64,000 bases of DNA from Pseudomonas protegens (lineage in GTDB: Bacteria > Pseudomonadota > Gammaproteobacteria > Pseudomonadales > Pseudomonadaceae), in contig NZ_CP031396.1 of NCBI RefSeq assembly GCF_003363755.1, forward strand, positions 5,488,501-5,552,500. Direction: 5' to 3'. The translations under genes were made by a program, and so were the position numbers. The notes beneath the pieces were generated by a model that was given only the letters and a program-made list of their open reading frames with translations, did no database searches and was not told the DNA's origin. This document shows, piece after piece, positions 26,572-34,104 of the stretch. Each line of letters starts with the position of its first letter. Within the stretch, counting starts at the first letter, position 1.

Positions 26572-27945
26572 TTACGCAGCCCTGCCTCCTTGCTCGGCTC
26601 CATCCTCAACCAACTTGTTCCGGTCAATCGGGCGCAGATTTTTTATGAAGCTGGATACAGAATGTTCAGGCGCACTGATCAAATCCAGCGCGTGGCCTTT
26701 GTGAGCGAACATGAGGACGCGGGCCATGCTCACGTAGAATTTGTACGTGGTGGCGACATCTTCATGACCCATCTGCCTGGTTAGCGCTTGGGCGGCAGCC
26801 AGGTAGAGCACCTCCAGGTTTTCCGTCAGCAATCGGTCGCCAAAGAAAGCTATGAGGTACTGAGTTGGCCACCAGTGCCTGGTCTGGTAGAAATTGATGT
26901 GAGACCTGAAATTGCTGTCGATCTTCGCGGCGTTGTTCTTCGCATCGTAAGTTCGAGACGCAATCTTGTCGACATCGACCGGTATCCCCCGGGAGGTCAG
27001 AAATAATACATCGGGCGGACAGTTTTGTTTGAACCGCTTCTTATAGAGCTGTTTACGAGCGGCATAGTGGGGAATGATGTAGTTCTCTTCGAGAGCTTTG
27101 AGATCATCCATGTGTATGGTGATTTCACGATCCTTGCCCCCCTTGCTGTTGTAAACCGTGTACTGTGTGGTCACAGCTCCCTTGGTCATGTTCGAGTACG
27201 GCATGATGTGCTTGTTCTCGGCATTGCCTAAGTATGGAAACCTGACCAAGTCCATCGGGCGCATCGCGGTACCCAGCGCGAGAAGAAAAATAGACGCGTA
27301 CACTGGGTCTGAGTATGACTGCAATAGCAACTTGATCTCATCGTCAGTAATCAGAAAGTCGTACTGTTTCTGCCGACTTTGCTTGTCCAAAACCCGGATG
27401 TTCGCCGAGCTGATCCTCGACGGAGCAATCCGATTGATATAGTTGAGCATGCGCCCACTGCGGAAATTCGCCCGCCAGGTTCTGGTCTGCACATTGACGT
27501 TAGTCACATAACCATGTTCGTTCAGCCACCTGAAGAAAATCAGCAGTACTTTCGCGTCTTCGAAGATGGTCTCTGACGACGGCTTCGGGGAATTCCTTTC
27601 GAGCCGCTCAAGCTGCCGTCGTACCTGCCATCGGCAGATGTCTTTGTTGTCCGCCAAAGCATGGTAATAACCCAGATCCACGTTCTTCATTTTCGGCTGT
27701 GTCGACAAAAACCGGTAGAACATGGAAATAAGGGTGGCATGGCGTGTTGATGACGCCGTCGACGAACGAGTGTGCTTGTACAGGAACAGGTTAGGGTGGC
27801 TCAAAAGAACCTGTTTATTCTTCTGCTGGGCGATGAGGACACAATGGGTGACCTGCATTCCCAGCTCCAGGCTGTTGTAGGTGACCTGCTGTGTCGTGAT
27901 ACGCAGGCCAGCAGAAGCTTTAGTCGGATTCGTTTTATCACTCAC
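26572..27945 (-). CDS. Tyrosine recombinase with variant catalytic motif (457 aa), third recombination gene
   Basis: GTG start at 27945, eight bases behind AGGAG and two bases after the upstream stop. The C-terminal half is an integrase catalytic domain: Arg229 in TAMRPMDLVR, Lys in SKGGKDREI, His394 in QMGHEDVATT and a nucleophile tyrosine at Y404 (or Y401). The usual H-x-x-R is Y-x-x-R here (YQTRH at 353-357). The N-terminal 200 residues hold a SAM-like core-binding domain. It probably acts with the 615-aa recombinase, as TnpA and TnpB do in Tn554. It is the last gene of the four-gene operon. Confidence 0.85.
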   Translation of the reverse strand: MSDKTNPTKASAGLRITTQQVTYNSLELGMQVTHCVLIAQQKNKQVLLSHPNLFLYKHTRSSTASSTRHATLISMFYRFLSTQPKMKNVDLGYYHALADNKDICRWQVRRQLERLERNSPKPSSETIFEDAKVLLIFFRWLNEHGYVTNVNVQTRTWRANFRSGRMLNYINRIAPSRISSANIRVLDKQSRQKQYDFLITDDEIKLLLQSYSDPVYASIFLLALGTAMRPMDLVRFPYLGNAENKHIMPYSNMTKGAVTTQYTVYNSKGGKDREITIHMDDLKALEENYIIPHYAARKQLYKKRFKQNCPPDVLFLTSRGIPVDVDKIASRTYDAKNNAAKIDSNFRSHINFYQTRHWWPTQYLIAFFGDRLLTENLEVLYLAAAQALTRQMGHEDVATTYKFYVSMARVLMFAHKGHALDLISAPEHSVSSFIKNLRPIDRNKLVEDGAEQGGRAA

Positions 27946-27947
27946 GA

Positions 27948-29021
27948 TCAGTCTCCTACCTGTACTTTGAAAGAGACGATTTCGTCTAAGCCCCAGGTCA
28001 TGCTGGGTGTGTCAGCACTATCGGCAGCCCGGATCTCCTGCTCGGGCAAAGCGTTGCGCTGATAAATGAACACTCTTTGCGCTTTACGCTCAGTGTCCAG
28101 CGGCATGTAGGGGACATGCAGCGATTTCTTGAAGGTGGAAGGTATGTGCTTGATGAAGTTGTTGATCTCCGCTCGGGAGAATAAGGGCAGGCGGATGATC
28201 AGGCAGGTCTCGTCAGGCAAGGTTGTATACCGCTCGGCGAACTTGTTGAACCTGGAAATGTACCTGTCTGCAAACATCACCACATGGACATCGGGCATGG
28301 ATGTGAACCGAGCAAATTTTTCCCTGATGGCCATGAGCTCCGCCTCCTTCGCATCCTCGAAATCATCCAGGCTCTTCGTACGTTGGTAATGGATGCACAG
28401 CTGCTCGATGTCGACATCGTAAATGATCTTGTCCCGGCTTGATGCGCTCTCCAGCGGTGCTTCCCGCTGGAAGGATGTAGCAAGCTTGAGCTCCAGTAGG
28501 GCGTTTTTCTTCGTGAGCTCGACCGCGTGCAGGGTTTGTTTCTCCAAGGACTTACGCAACTGATTGCTTTCGAACATGGCGATGTCGTCGTTCATCAGCG
28601 TACTGACATGGCTGTTGATGGCCTTGGCAATCTCCTTGTCTCGCTCCACAAGAACCTGATCAAGACGAGCCTTCCATTTGGCGTCAGTGGCATTGATGGT
28701 GGCTTGGGTTTCCACCTTTGCCTTGGCCGCCGTGCCATCCACAAGGTCAGTCACATCTTTCTTGCCAGCGATATAAGGCTTGAACTCGGAGTAGTAGCGA
28801 TCCAAGGCCTGACGCGTGATACCAGCGCGCTTAGCTACATCCACCAACTTGAGTTTGTGGATAGCTCCGGACGTGTAATGCGAGACGATGATGTCCTTGA
28901 TGACCTGGCGACGGTCGGCTTGAGCAGCAGCCTGTGCCAACAGAGCGTCTGCGCTACAGTCCTCTGGTGCTGCTTGTACTGGAATATCGGCGTCGTTATG
29001 AACCTGCTTGACCTTAGACAT
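27948..29021 (-). CDS. HTH and coiled-coil accessory protein of the recombination module (357 aa)
   Basis: The ATG at 29021 overlaps the end of the 615-aa recombinase by eight bases and has GAGG upstream. Residues about 55-85 look like a helix-turn-helix (LVDVAKRAGITRQALDRYY). Residues 95-195 are a long charged helical or coiled-coil stretch, followed by a C-terminal domain of unknown fold. None of the tyrosine-recombinase residues is present. By position it corresponds to the non-catalytic accessory protein (TnpC-like role) in recombinase trios: it may bind element ends or set directionality. Function is inferred from position and the HTH only. Confidence 0.7.
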   Translation of the reverse strand: MSKVKQVHNDADIPVQAAPEDCSADALLAQAAAQADRRQVIKDIIVSHYTSGAIHKLKLVDVAKRAGITRQALDRYYSEFKPYIAGKKDVTDLVDGTAAKAKVETQATINATDAKWKARLDQVLVERDKEIAKAINSHVSTLMNDDIAMFESNQLRKSLEKQTLHAVELTKKNALLELKLATSFQREAPLESASSRDKIIYDVDIEQLCIHYQRTKSLDDFEDAKEAELMAIREKFARFTSMPDVHVVMFADRYISRFNKFAERYTTLPDETCLIIRLPLFSRAEINNFIKHIPSTFKKSLHVPYMPLDTERKAQRVFIYQRNALPEQEIRAADSADTPSMTWGLDEIVSFKVQVGD

Positions 29022-30861
29022 GGCGCACCTCGATGTGCGTCGACGCTGAATGTCCGGTGCTGATGAGGTTATTCAGATGACCTTCGCTCGTCGCAATACG
29101 ACGCAGCAGCTCGGACTCCACTTTCGGTGCGAGCTTCCCACGAGCGTTATCAAGTACCGCCTCGTAGAACTGGATGTTGTCAGTCAGGGCTTGCTTCGCT
29201 GAGCCCAGCATGACGATCTTTTTGCATTCCAGCTTGCAGTTGCCAGGGTCTGGCATGATCAAGCCCTCGTCGAACTGTCTGCCTTCTAGGCAAGGGGGCA
29301 GGTTCGACGGGGTGAAGCGCTCTCCGGAGAGGCAATACGTGCCCAAGGCGGTACGGCGGATGAAGAGAGGTTCGCCAGCCTTCAGCAGGTGGCTGACATA
29401 CGAGACGATAGTCACTTTGAACTGCTGGCCTGCAAACTCATCTGGACGCTTGAGGATTTGCTTGTAGATACGCTGCGCAGCGGCCCCTGAATGACCAAGC
29501 CGTAGGCCAGCAACGATGTCGTGAAATTCCCGGGCGTAGTTCTGCTCAATCGCCAGGGCGACGCTGCGCACCATGAGCGGATTTCGGGCAATGTACCGAA
29601 GCGTCATCGCATAGCTTTTGTGCCCGAACAACGCACGGATGATGTCGATGTTGCGTTCATCCCGGTTGATTAGGATCTCAGCAATTGTCTTTCTGAACCT
29701 GTGGCAATGCAGACGCTCGATGGGTAACGCATTTTTGAGCTGCTCAATCACCGAAGTGATCTGAGAGGGGGTGGCCCTGTTAACGACCTTGGTTGAGCGC
29801 ATAGGCTGAAACAACCAGCCTTCCTTCACGAATGGAGGAATCGATCGCAACTGCTCATACTTGCGGATCATGTCTCCGACAAAACGGGGTAGGGGAAGGA
29901 TGTCCTCTTCACCGTGCTTCGGACTGGCAGCGGTCTTCCAGCGAGTGATCTTCAGCCAGTAGTCGCCGTTATGATCTGTCGTAACATGAGAGAAATGCAT
30001 CGCTGCCAATTCACCCTTGCGCGCACCGGTCACCAGAGCGACGAGGATGAAGATCGAGTTGCGAATGCCATCCAGAACCTTGCCGTAGCCAGTCACCCAG
30101 CTATAGGTGAGGTGCGGCAGGTCGTCCTTGTAATGTTCGAGCACCTTGGGCGACATCACTGTTTTTCCATCGACTTCAATGTTGCACAGCGATTCCAGCT
30201 CCGGCAGACGCTCCCGTCGAGTAACCACTAGGTCTTTGAGGAACGCAAACTTGCTTTCTACTAAATAATCCTTGAGCGCCTCCGCCTTGGGCATGACGCG
30301 TTCAAGCCAGAAGAAGGCGTATTCCATGAGAATCTCCAGATCCTCTTCCGAATACGCGATCCAGCTTTCGATTGCGCCGTTGAAGCGATTCTGTACCACT
30401 TCCTTTCGGCGCTCTGGGATGTCGATGTGCTCTGACGAGACATCCAGCCGAAGCGCTTCTGGAAGCAGTTTCTGTTCGGATAACCTAGCCCAGAAGCGCA
30501 TGTGCTTGAAGAGCGCGAAATAGTGATGCTTCGCCGTGCTGGCTTTGGCGCGCTCAAAAGCCTGGTTGATCATCGGCATTGAGATCAGGGCGATATGCTG
30601 AGGCTCGGCAGTGAGGCCGTTATCTTTGAAGATGTACTGCTCGACGATCGCGTACTCGTTGCCGAAGGCCTTGGTTGTGGTGTTCGAGCGGATATAAGCC
30701 CGTGCGTGGTTTCTGGCAGGGCAATAAAGAAGGAACAACCAATGGAGGCATGCGCAGACGTTGCTGGTCGGATCGTAGTTCGGGTTGCTCAGGTATGAGC
30801 ACGCCACCTTCCGGCCAGTGGAGGTCACTACTTCGGTAATGCTGTGGTCGAAGGCAGACAT
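29014..30861 (-). CDS. Large tyrosine recombinase (615 aa), first recombinase of the operon
   Basis: The ATG at 30861 shares one base with the stop of the dNMP kinase gene (TGATG). The catalytic set is complete: Arg281 in TGARKGEL, His387 and Arg390 in HRFRKTIAE, His414 in LFGHKS and the nucleophile Tyr423 in TLRYI, nine residues later as usual. About 190 residues follow the tyrosine, including a cysteine group (near CKLECKK), unlike phage integrases, where the tyrosine is near the end; Tn554 TnpB and related large recombinases share such tails. It likely cuts and joins at the tmk site. Confidence 0.88.
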   Translation of the reverse strand: MSAFDHSITEVVTSTGRKVACSYLSNPNYDPTSNVCACLHWLFLLYCPARNHARAYIRSNTTTKAFGNEYAIVEQYIFKDNGLTAEPQHIALISMPMINQAFERAKASTAKHHYFALFKHMRFWARLSEQKLLPEALRLDVSSEHIDIPERRKEVVQNRFNGAIESWIAYSEEDLEILMEYAFFWLERVMPKAEALKDYLVESKFAFLKDLVVTRRERLPELESLCNIEVDGKTVMSPKVLEHYKDDLPHLTYSWVTGYGKVLDGIRNSIFILVALVTGARKGELAAMHFSHVTTDHNGDYWLKITRWKTAASPKHGEEDILPLPRFVGDMIRKYEQLRSIPPFVKEGWLFQPMRSTKVVNRATPSQITSVIEQLKNALPIERLHCHRFRKTIAEILINRDERNIDIIRALFGHKSYAMTLRYIARNPLMVRSVALAIEQNYAREFHDIVAGLRLGHSGAAAQRIYKQILKRPDEFAGQQFKVTIVSYVSHLLKAGEPLFIRRTALGTYCLSGERFTPSNLPPCLEGRQFDEGLIMPDPGNCKLECKKIVMLGSAKQALTDNIQFYEAVLDNARGKLAPKVESELLRRIATSEGHLNNLISTGHSASTHIEVRHV

Positions 30862-31727
30862 CAGTTGCGGCCTCCGGTGGTGCCGGTTTCTGAGTTGGCC
30901 TCTGTGTTGTTTTTTGTGGGCGACTGGCGCTGGACGTGGGATTGCCAGGCCTCCGCTACACGGGCCTTGAGGTCTTCCAGGGTGCCATCGTTGATTAGAT
31001 GCACATCACCAGGTGCCTGGGCGACCCCGAGCTCTGAGGAGTGGGCATTGATCTTCTGCAGATTCGGTCTGGTGATGTGCCAGATCTCTCCGTTATGCGC
31101 CCGGAGAAACGCAGCTTCGTTCTCAAAGCGGATGTCCTTGAAGATGATTGTTCTCGCGTTAGCCGGGATCTGTCCGCGCGGGGTCGGCTTGCTGACAGGG
31201 CGGTGGCTGCGCAGGGCATCAAAGTCCGGGTACAGGTCGTAAGCGTGACGTTTAAGCAGCGCTACGGCATCGGCAGGGGAGAGGCCCCAGTAGCTGTCGA
31301 GAGTCGTGTAGGAACCTGAGTTCCAGATCTGGTCGTCGCTGAAATCGAAAATCGCCTGAGCTGCCAGCAGGAACGGAGCGTCCGGGGCGCTGAGATTTGC
31401 GGGTGTTGCAGGGGGTTGTGGGCGCTCTGGGGGATTGATCTCCCTTGCAGCTCTCATTAGCCAATGGTCTGCGTTATGATGGCGCATCCATTCAGTACCC
31501 ACCGTTTGAAAGAACTCGCGAGGCGAACGGCCCCAGAGCTCGATGGTTTCTTCCTTTATGTCGTCCTGCCACGCCTCTGCGTCTGTCAGGCCGAACAACG
31601 CTTGGCACCCCACCTTGAGTGGGTCAGCCAGAGCAAAGGCGGCTACCCCCGGAATGCTCAGAAGCATCGAAGCTACGGTGTCTTTGCCAGATCTGGCTAA
31701 GGCGGCTAGGCCGATGATGGTTCTCAC
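30861..31727 (-). CDS. Phage-type deoxynucleoside monophosphate kinase (T4 gp1-like), candidate replacement for the disrupted TMK
   Basis: A 288-aa protein from the GTG at 31727, chosen because ACAGGAG lies six bases upstream; the frame also opens at a TTG at 31751 without such a site. Family marks: Walker A GLAALARSGKDT (residues 6-17), FALADPLK, SPREFFQTVGTEWMRHH and KDIRFENEA (residues 197-205). These are the hallmarks of phage dNMP kinases. Members of the group (T4 gp1, T5 Dnk) phosphorylate dTMP among other dNMPs. It is unrelated in sequence to bacterial Tmk. It starts the recombinase operon and lies 117 bases from the tmk junction. A middle insertion and a polar tail make it longer than most phage homologs. 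Confidence 0.88.
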   Translation of the reverse strand: MRTIIGLAALARSGKDTVASMLLSIPGVAAFALADPLKVGCQALFGLTDAEAWQDDIKEETIELWGRSPREFFQTVGTEWMRHHNADHWLMRAAREINPPERPQPPATPANLSAPDAPFLLAAQAIFDFSDDQIWNSGSYTTLDSYWGLSPADAVALLKRHAYDLYPDFDALRSHRPVSKPTPRGQIPANARTIIFKDIRFENEAAFLRAHNGEIWHITRPNLQKINAHSSELGVAQAPGDVHLINDGTLEDLKARVAEAWQSHVQRQSPTKNNTEANSETGTTGGRN

Positions 31728-31777
31728 GGTGGACTCCTGTTTTCGGCTCAAGCCTTGTGATTCGGGGATTTGAGCAC

Positions 31778-31790
31778 GTTTACCTTTTTG
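31778..31790 (-). repeat. Subterminal GTAAAC repeat, right end
   Basis: GTTTACCTTTTTG is the reverse complement of the AAAAAGTAAAC / CAAAGGTAAAC copies near the left end, so the two ends carry this motif in inverted orientation. It also overlaps the -35 region of the outward promoter, so protein binding here could repress it. Confidence 0.5.
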
Positions 31791-31806
31791 TTAAAAGGGT
31801 TATAAT
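31779..31806 (+). promoter_or_regulatory. Outward-facing promoter at the right end of the element
   Basis: TTTACC (31779-31784), 16 bases, TATAAT (31801-31806). The expected start is about 31813, which is the A of an ATG that runs in frame into the tmk 3' remnant. It would drive a leaderless message into tmk-3', holB and tatD. The leftward kinase operon must start in this same 120-base segment; TATAAC on the other strand overlaps the same box. Confidence 0.6.
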
Positions 31807-31814
31807 TTTCTGAT

Positions 31815-31839
31815 GTTGACGTTTTTGAAAAACCGAAAA
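31815..31839 (-). repeat. Right terminal inverted motif of the element
   Basis: On the minus strand TTTTC (31835-31839), 11 bases, AACGTCAAC (31815-31823), ending 5 bases inside the right junction. It mirrors the left end in sequence, gap and distance to the junction within two bases. Confidence 0.75.
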
Positions 31840-31844
31840 CAAGA

Positions 31845-32181
31845 CTCGACCTACGCCTATCAGGGGGCCGGTCGTGGCCTGAGCCTTGCGCGCATCGCTG
31901 CCCTTGAGGATTTCGTCCAGGGCCAGCTGAGCCCGGACCTGACCCTGGTGTTTGACCTGCCAGTGGACGTTGGCCTGGCCCGGGCCAGTGCCCGTGGCCG
32001 GCTGGATCGCTTCGAGCAGGAAGGCCAGGCGTTTTTCCAGAAGGTGCGTGAGGCTTACCTGAAGCGTGCTGAAGCTGCTCCGCAGCGTTATTTCCTGGTG
32101 GATGCGGCGCAGCCACTGGCGCAGGTCCAGCAGTCCCTGGATGCCTTGCTGCCACAATTGCTGGAGCGCGCCCGTGGCTGA
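31845..32181 (+). pseudogene. tmk: Thymidylate kinase, C-terminal fragment (from third base of codon 99)
   Basis: From codon 100 the sequence matches the rest of bacterial TMK: STYAYQGAGRG, the LID arginines in ASARGRLDRFEQE and the C-terminal helix QVQQSLDALLPQLLERARG, ending at TGA 32179-32181. The frame also opens 32 bases earlier at an ATG inside the element (31813), giving a 122-aa fusion with ten element-encoded codons before codon 99. It lacks the Walker A loop and cannot be a kinase alone. Its translation would still matter, because holB starts inside its last codons. Confidence 0.94.
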
Positions 32182-33160
32182 GGTCTTTCCCTGGCAGGAC
32201 GGCCTCTGGCAACAGTTGGCGGGGCGCGCGCAGCATGCTCACGCCTACCTGCTCCACGGCCCGGCAGGAATTGGCAAGCGGGCCCTGGCTGAACGCCTGA
32301 TGGCGCGCCTGTTGTGCCAGCGCCCCGACGGGCTGGATGCCTGCGGTCAGTGCAAGTCTTGTCTGTTGTTGCAGGCGGGTAGTCATCCAGACAATTACGT
32401 GCTGGAACCCGAAGAGACGGACAAGGCGATCAAGGTCGACCAGGTTCGCGAGCTGGTGAGTTTCGTGGTCCAGACTGCGCAGCTGGGCGGACGCAAGGTG
32501 GTGCTGATCGAGCCTGTGGAGTCGATGAACATCAACGCCTCCAACGCCCTGTTGAAAAGCCTTGAGGAGCCTTCAGGCGACACCGTGCTGTTGCTGGTGA
32601 GCCATCAGCCCAGCCGGCTGTTGCCCACCATCAAGAGCCGTTGTGTGCAGCAGGCGTGCCCATTGCCCAGCGCGGCAATGAGTCAGCAGTGGCTGTCCCA
32701 GGCCTTGCCTGAATGCACCGAGGAGGAGCGGTTGGAGCTGCTGACCCTCGCGGCGGGATCGCCGCTGGCTGCCGTCGGCTTGCAGGCCCAAGGGGTGCGT
32801 GAGCAGCGGGCGTTGGTGGTAGAGGGGGTGAAGAAGTTGCTCAAGCAGCAACAGTCGCCAACCCAGTTGGCCGAGGCCTGGAATGCCATCCCCTTGTTGC
32901 TGCTGTTCGATTGGTTCTGTGACTGGTCGAACCTGATCCTGCGCTACCAACTGACCCAGGACGAAGACGGACTGGGGTTGCAGGACATGCGCAAGGTGCT
33001 GCAGTACCTGGCGCAAAAGTCCGGCCAGGACAAGGTGCTGGTGATCCAGGACTGGATCCTGGCCCAGCGGCAAAAGGTTCTGAGCAAGGCCAACCTCAAT
33101 CGCGTGTTGCTGCTGGAAGCGCTGTTGGTGCAATGGTCGGCGTTGCCTACCCAGCGCTGA
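32174..33160 (+). CDS. holB: DNA polymerase III subunit delta'
   Basis: A 328-aa protein with a GTG start at 32174, overlapping the tmk stop by eight bases. It has a degenerate Walker A (GPAGIGKRALAE), a zinc module CGQCKSC and the SNALLKSLEEP region typical of the clamp-loader delta' subunit. HolB is essential for loading the sliding clamp. Normally it is expressed from the pabC-mltG-tmk operon. Here the 12.6-kb element separates it from those promoters, so it must rely on a promoter in or near the element's right end. Confidence 0.96.
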   Translation: MAEVFPWQDGLWQQLAGRAQHAHAYLLHGPAGIGKRALAERLMARLLCQRPDGLDACGQCKSCLLLQAGSHPDNYVLEPEETDKAIKVDQVRELVSFVVQTAQLGGRKVVLIEPVESMNINASNALLKSLEEPSGDTVLLLVSHQPSRLLPTIKSRCVQQACPLPSAAMSQQWLSQALPECTEEERLELLTLAAGSPLAAVGLQAQGVREQRALVVEGVKKLLKQQQSPTQLAEAWNAIPLLLLFDWFCDWSNLILRYQLTQDEDGLGLQDMRKVLQYLAQKSGQDKVLVIQDWILAQRQKVLSKANLNRVLLLEALLVQWSALPTQR

Positions 33161-33190
33161 CAGGCAGCGCCTAGAATCAAGCCTGTATCC

Positions 33191-33220
33191 GGCCGGACTG
33201 TGCAGTCCGGCCCTTTCATT
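33191..33220 (+). terminator. Terminator-like hairpin after holB
   Basis: GGCCGGACTG and CAGTCCGGCC form a 10-bp stem with almost no loop, followed by CTTTCATTT, a weak T-rich tail. It stands where pilZ is found in other pseudomonads, directly before tatD. Confidence 0.6.
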
Positions 33221-33244
33221 TATCGGATGTAGTTGCAGTCTCTT

Positions 33245-34036
33245 ATGCTCGTAGATTCCCATTGCCACCTTGATCGTCTCGACCTTGCCGCCCACGACGG
33301 CTCACTGGATGCCGCGCTCGATGCCGCCCGTCAGCGCGGTGTCGGGCATTTTCTGTGCATTGGCGTCAGTGCCGACAACGCGGCGGACGTCAAAGCGCTG
33401 GCCGAGCGTTATGACGACGTCGATTGTTCGGTGGGGGTGCATCCGCTGGATGTGCAGCCGGGGGCGGCTCCGGCGCTGGACTGGTTGCTGGATGAATTGA
33501 ACCATCCGCGAGTGGTGGCTATCGGCGAAACCGGCCTGGACTATCACTACGAGCCGGAAGCGGCCGAGTTGCAGCAGGAGTCCTTCCGTTTGCACCTGCA
33601 GGCCGCGCAGCAGACTGGCAAGCCGGTGGTCGTGCATACCCGCGGTGCCCGGGCCGATACGCTGGAGCTGTTGCGTGAAGCTGCATTGCCCAATGCCGGC
33701 GTGTTGCATTGCTTCACCGAGGACTGGGACATGGCCAAGGCGGCTCTGGACCTGGGGTTCTATATTTCTCTGTCGGGCATTGTCACCTTCCGCAATGCCG
33801 ACGCTTTGCGCGATGTGGCGCGGCAGGTGCCTGCCGATCGCTTGCTGGTGGAAACCGATTCACCTTATCTGGCGCCTATCCCCTATCGCGGCAAGCCCAA
33901 CCTGCCGCAGTACGTACGTGAAGTGGCGGAGTTCCTGGCAATGTTGCGGGGCGAAGCCTATGACGCCTTTGCCGAACAGACCACAGCCAACTTCAAACGT
34001 CTGTTTCCCCTGGCGCGAGTCAAGGGCGAGGCCTGA
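33245..34036 (+). CDS. tatD: TatD-family metal-dependent hydrolase
   Basis: A 263-aa protein starting at ATG 33245 (MLVDSHCHLDRL); an upstream TTG adds four residues of no family value. Metal ligands are visible in DSHCHLD, IGETGLDYHYEP, VVVHTRGA and LVETDSPYLAP. TatD (YcfH-type) proteins are 3'-5' nucleases or deoxyribonucleases acting in DNA repair or turnover. The place next to holB is conserved. It is usually separated from holB by pilZ, which is missing here. Confidence 0.92.
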   Translation: MLVDSHCHLDRLDLAAHDGSLDAALDAARQRGVGHFLCIGVSADNAADVKALAERYDDVDCSVGVHPLDVQPGAAPALDWLLDELNHPRVVAIGETGLDYHYEPEAAELQQESFRLHLQAAQQTGKPVVVHTRGARADTLELLREAALPNAGVLHCFTEDWDMAKAALDLGFYISLSGIVTFRNADALRDVARQVPADRLLVETDSPYLAPIPYRGKPNLPQYVREVAEFLAMLRGEAYDAFAEQTTANFKRLFPLARVKGEA

Positions 34037-34066
34037 GTCGCCGGTATGTGGAAGAGCAAATTTCAG

Positions 34067-34104
34067 GCAAAAAAAACCCGGGTTCTGGGGGGTGAATCCG
34101 GGTT
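34067..34104 (-). terminator. Leftward intrinsic terminator after tatD
   Basis: On the minus strand the stem AACCCGG / CCGGGTT is followed by eight Ts, a classic terminator for a transcript coming from the right. On the plus strand no T run follows. No minus-strand gene is annotated to its right, so it implies an untranslated RNA there. Confidence 0.7.

Larger units (their letters stand above)
19251..31844. mobile_element. 12.6-kb tyrosine-recombinase element inserted in tmk and carrying its own dNMP kinase
   Basis: Both boundaries are defined by loss of tmk homology and by a two-base GA shared at the junctions (19249-19250 and 31843-31844). The ends carry matching inverted motifs and the outer few hundred bases carry GTAAAC repeats. 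The mobility module at the right end is a four-gene leftward operon: a deoxynucleoside monophosphate kinase, a 615-aa tyrosine recombinase, a 357-aa HTH/coiled-coil protein and a 457-aa tyrosine recombinase. This two-recombinases-plus-accessory layout recalls Tn554 (TnpA, TnpB, TnpC) and other recombinase-trio or GInt-type islands, but family membership was not tested. Cargo to the left: HNH protein, lipoprotein, DUF3606 protein, two overlapping genes, small unknowns and a DUF900 hydrolase. Confidence 0.93.

Noticed and set aside
19251..31844. Possibility that the insertion is a prophage
   Set aside because: No capsid, portal, terminase, tail or lysis genes are present; the only phage-like gene is the dNMP kinase.
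31813..32181. Possibility that the 122-aa tmk 3' fusion is itself an active kinase
   Set aside because: It lacks the Walker A loop and the first 98 residues; reassembly with the N-terminal fragment was considered, but each half lacks elements for stable folding, so it is treated as a remnant.
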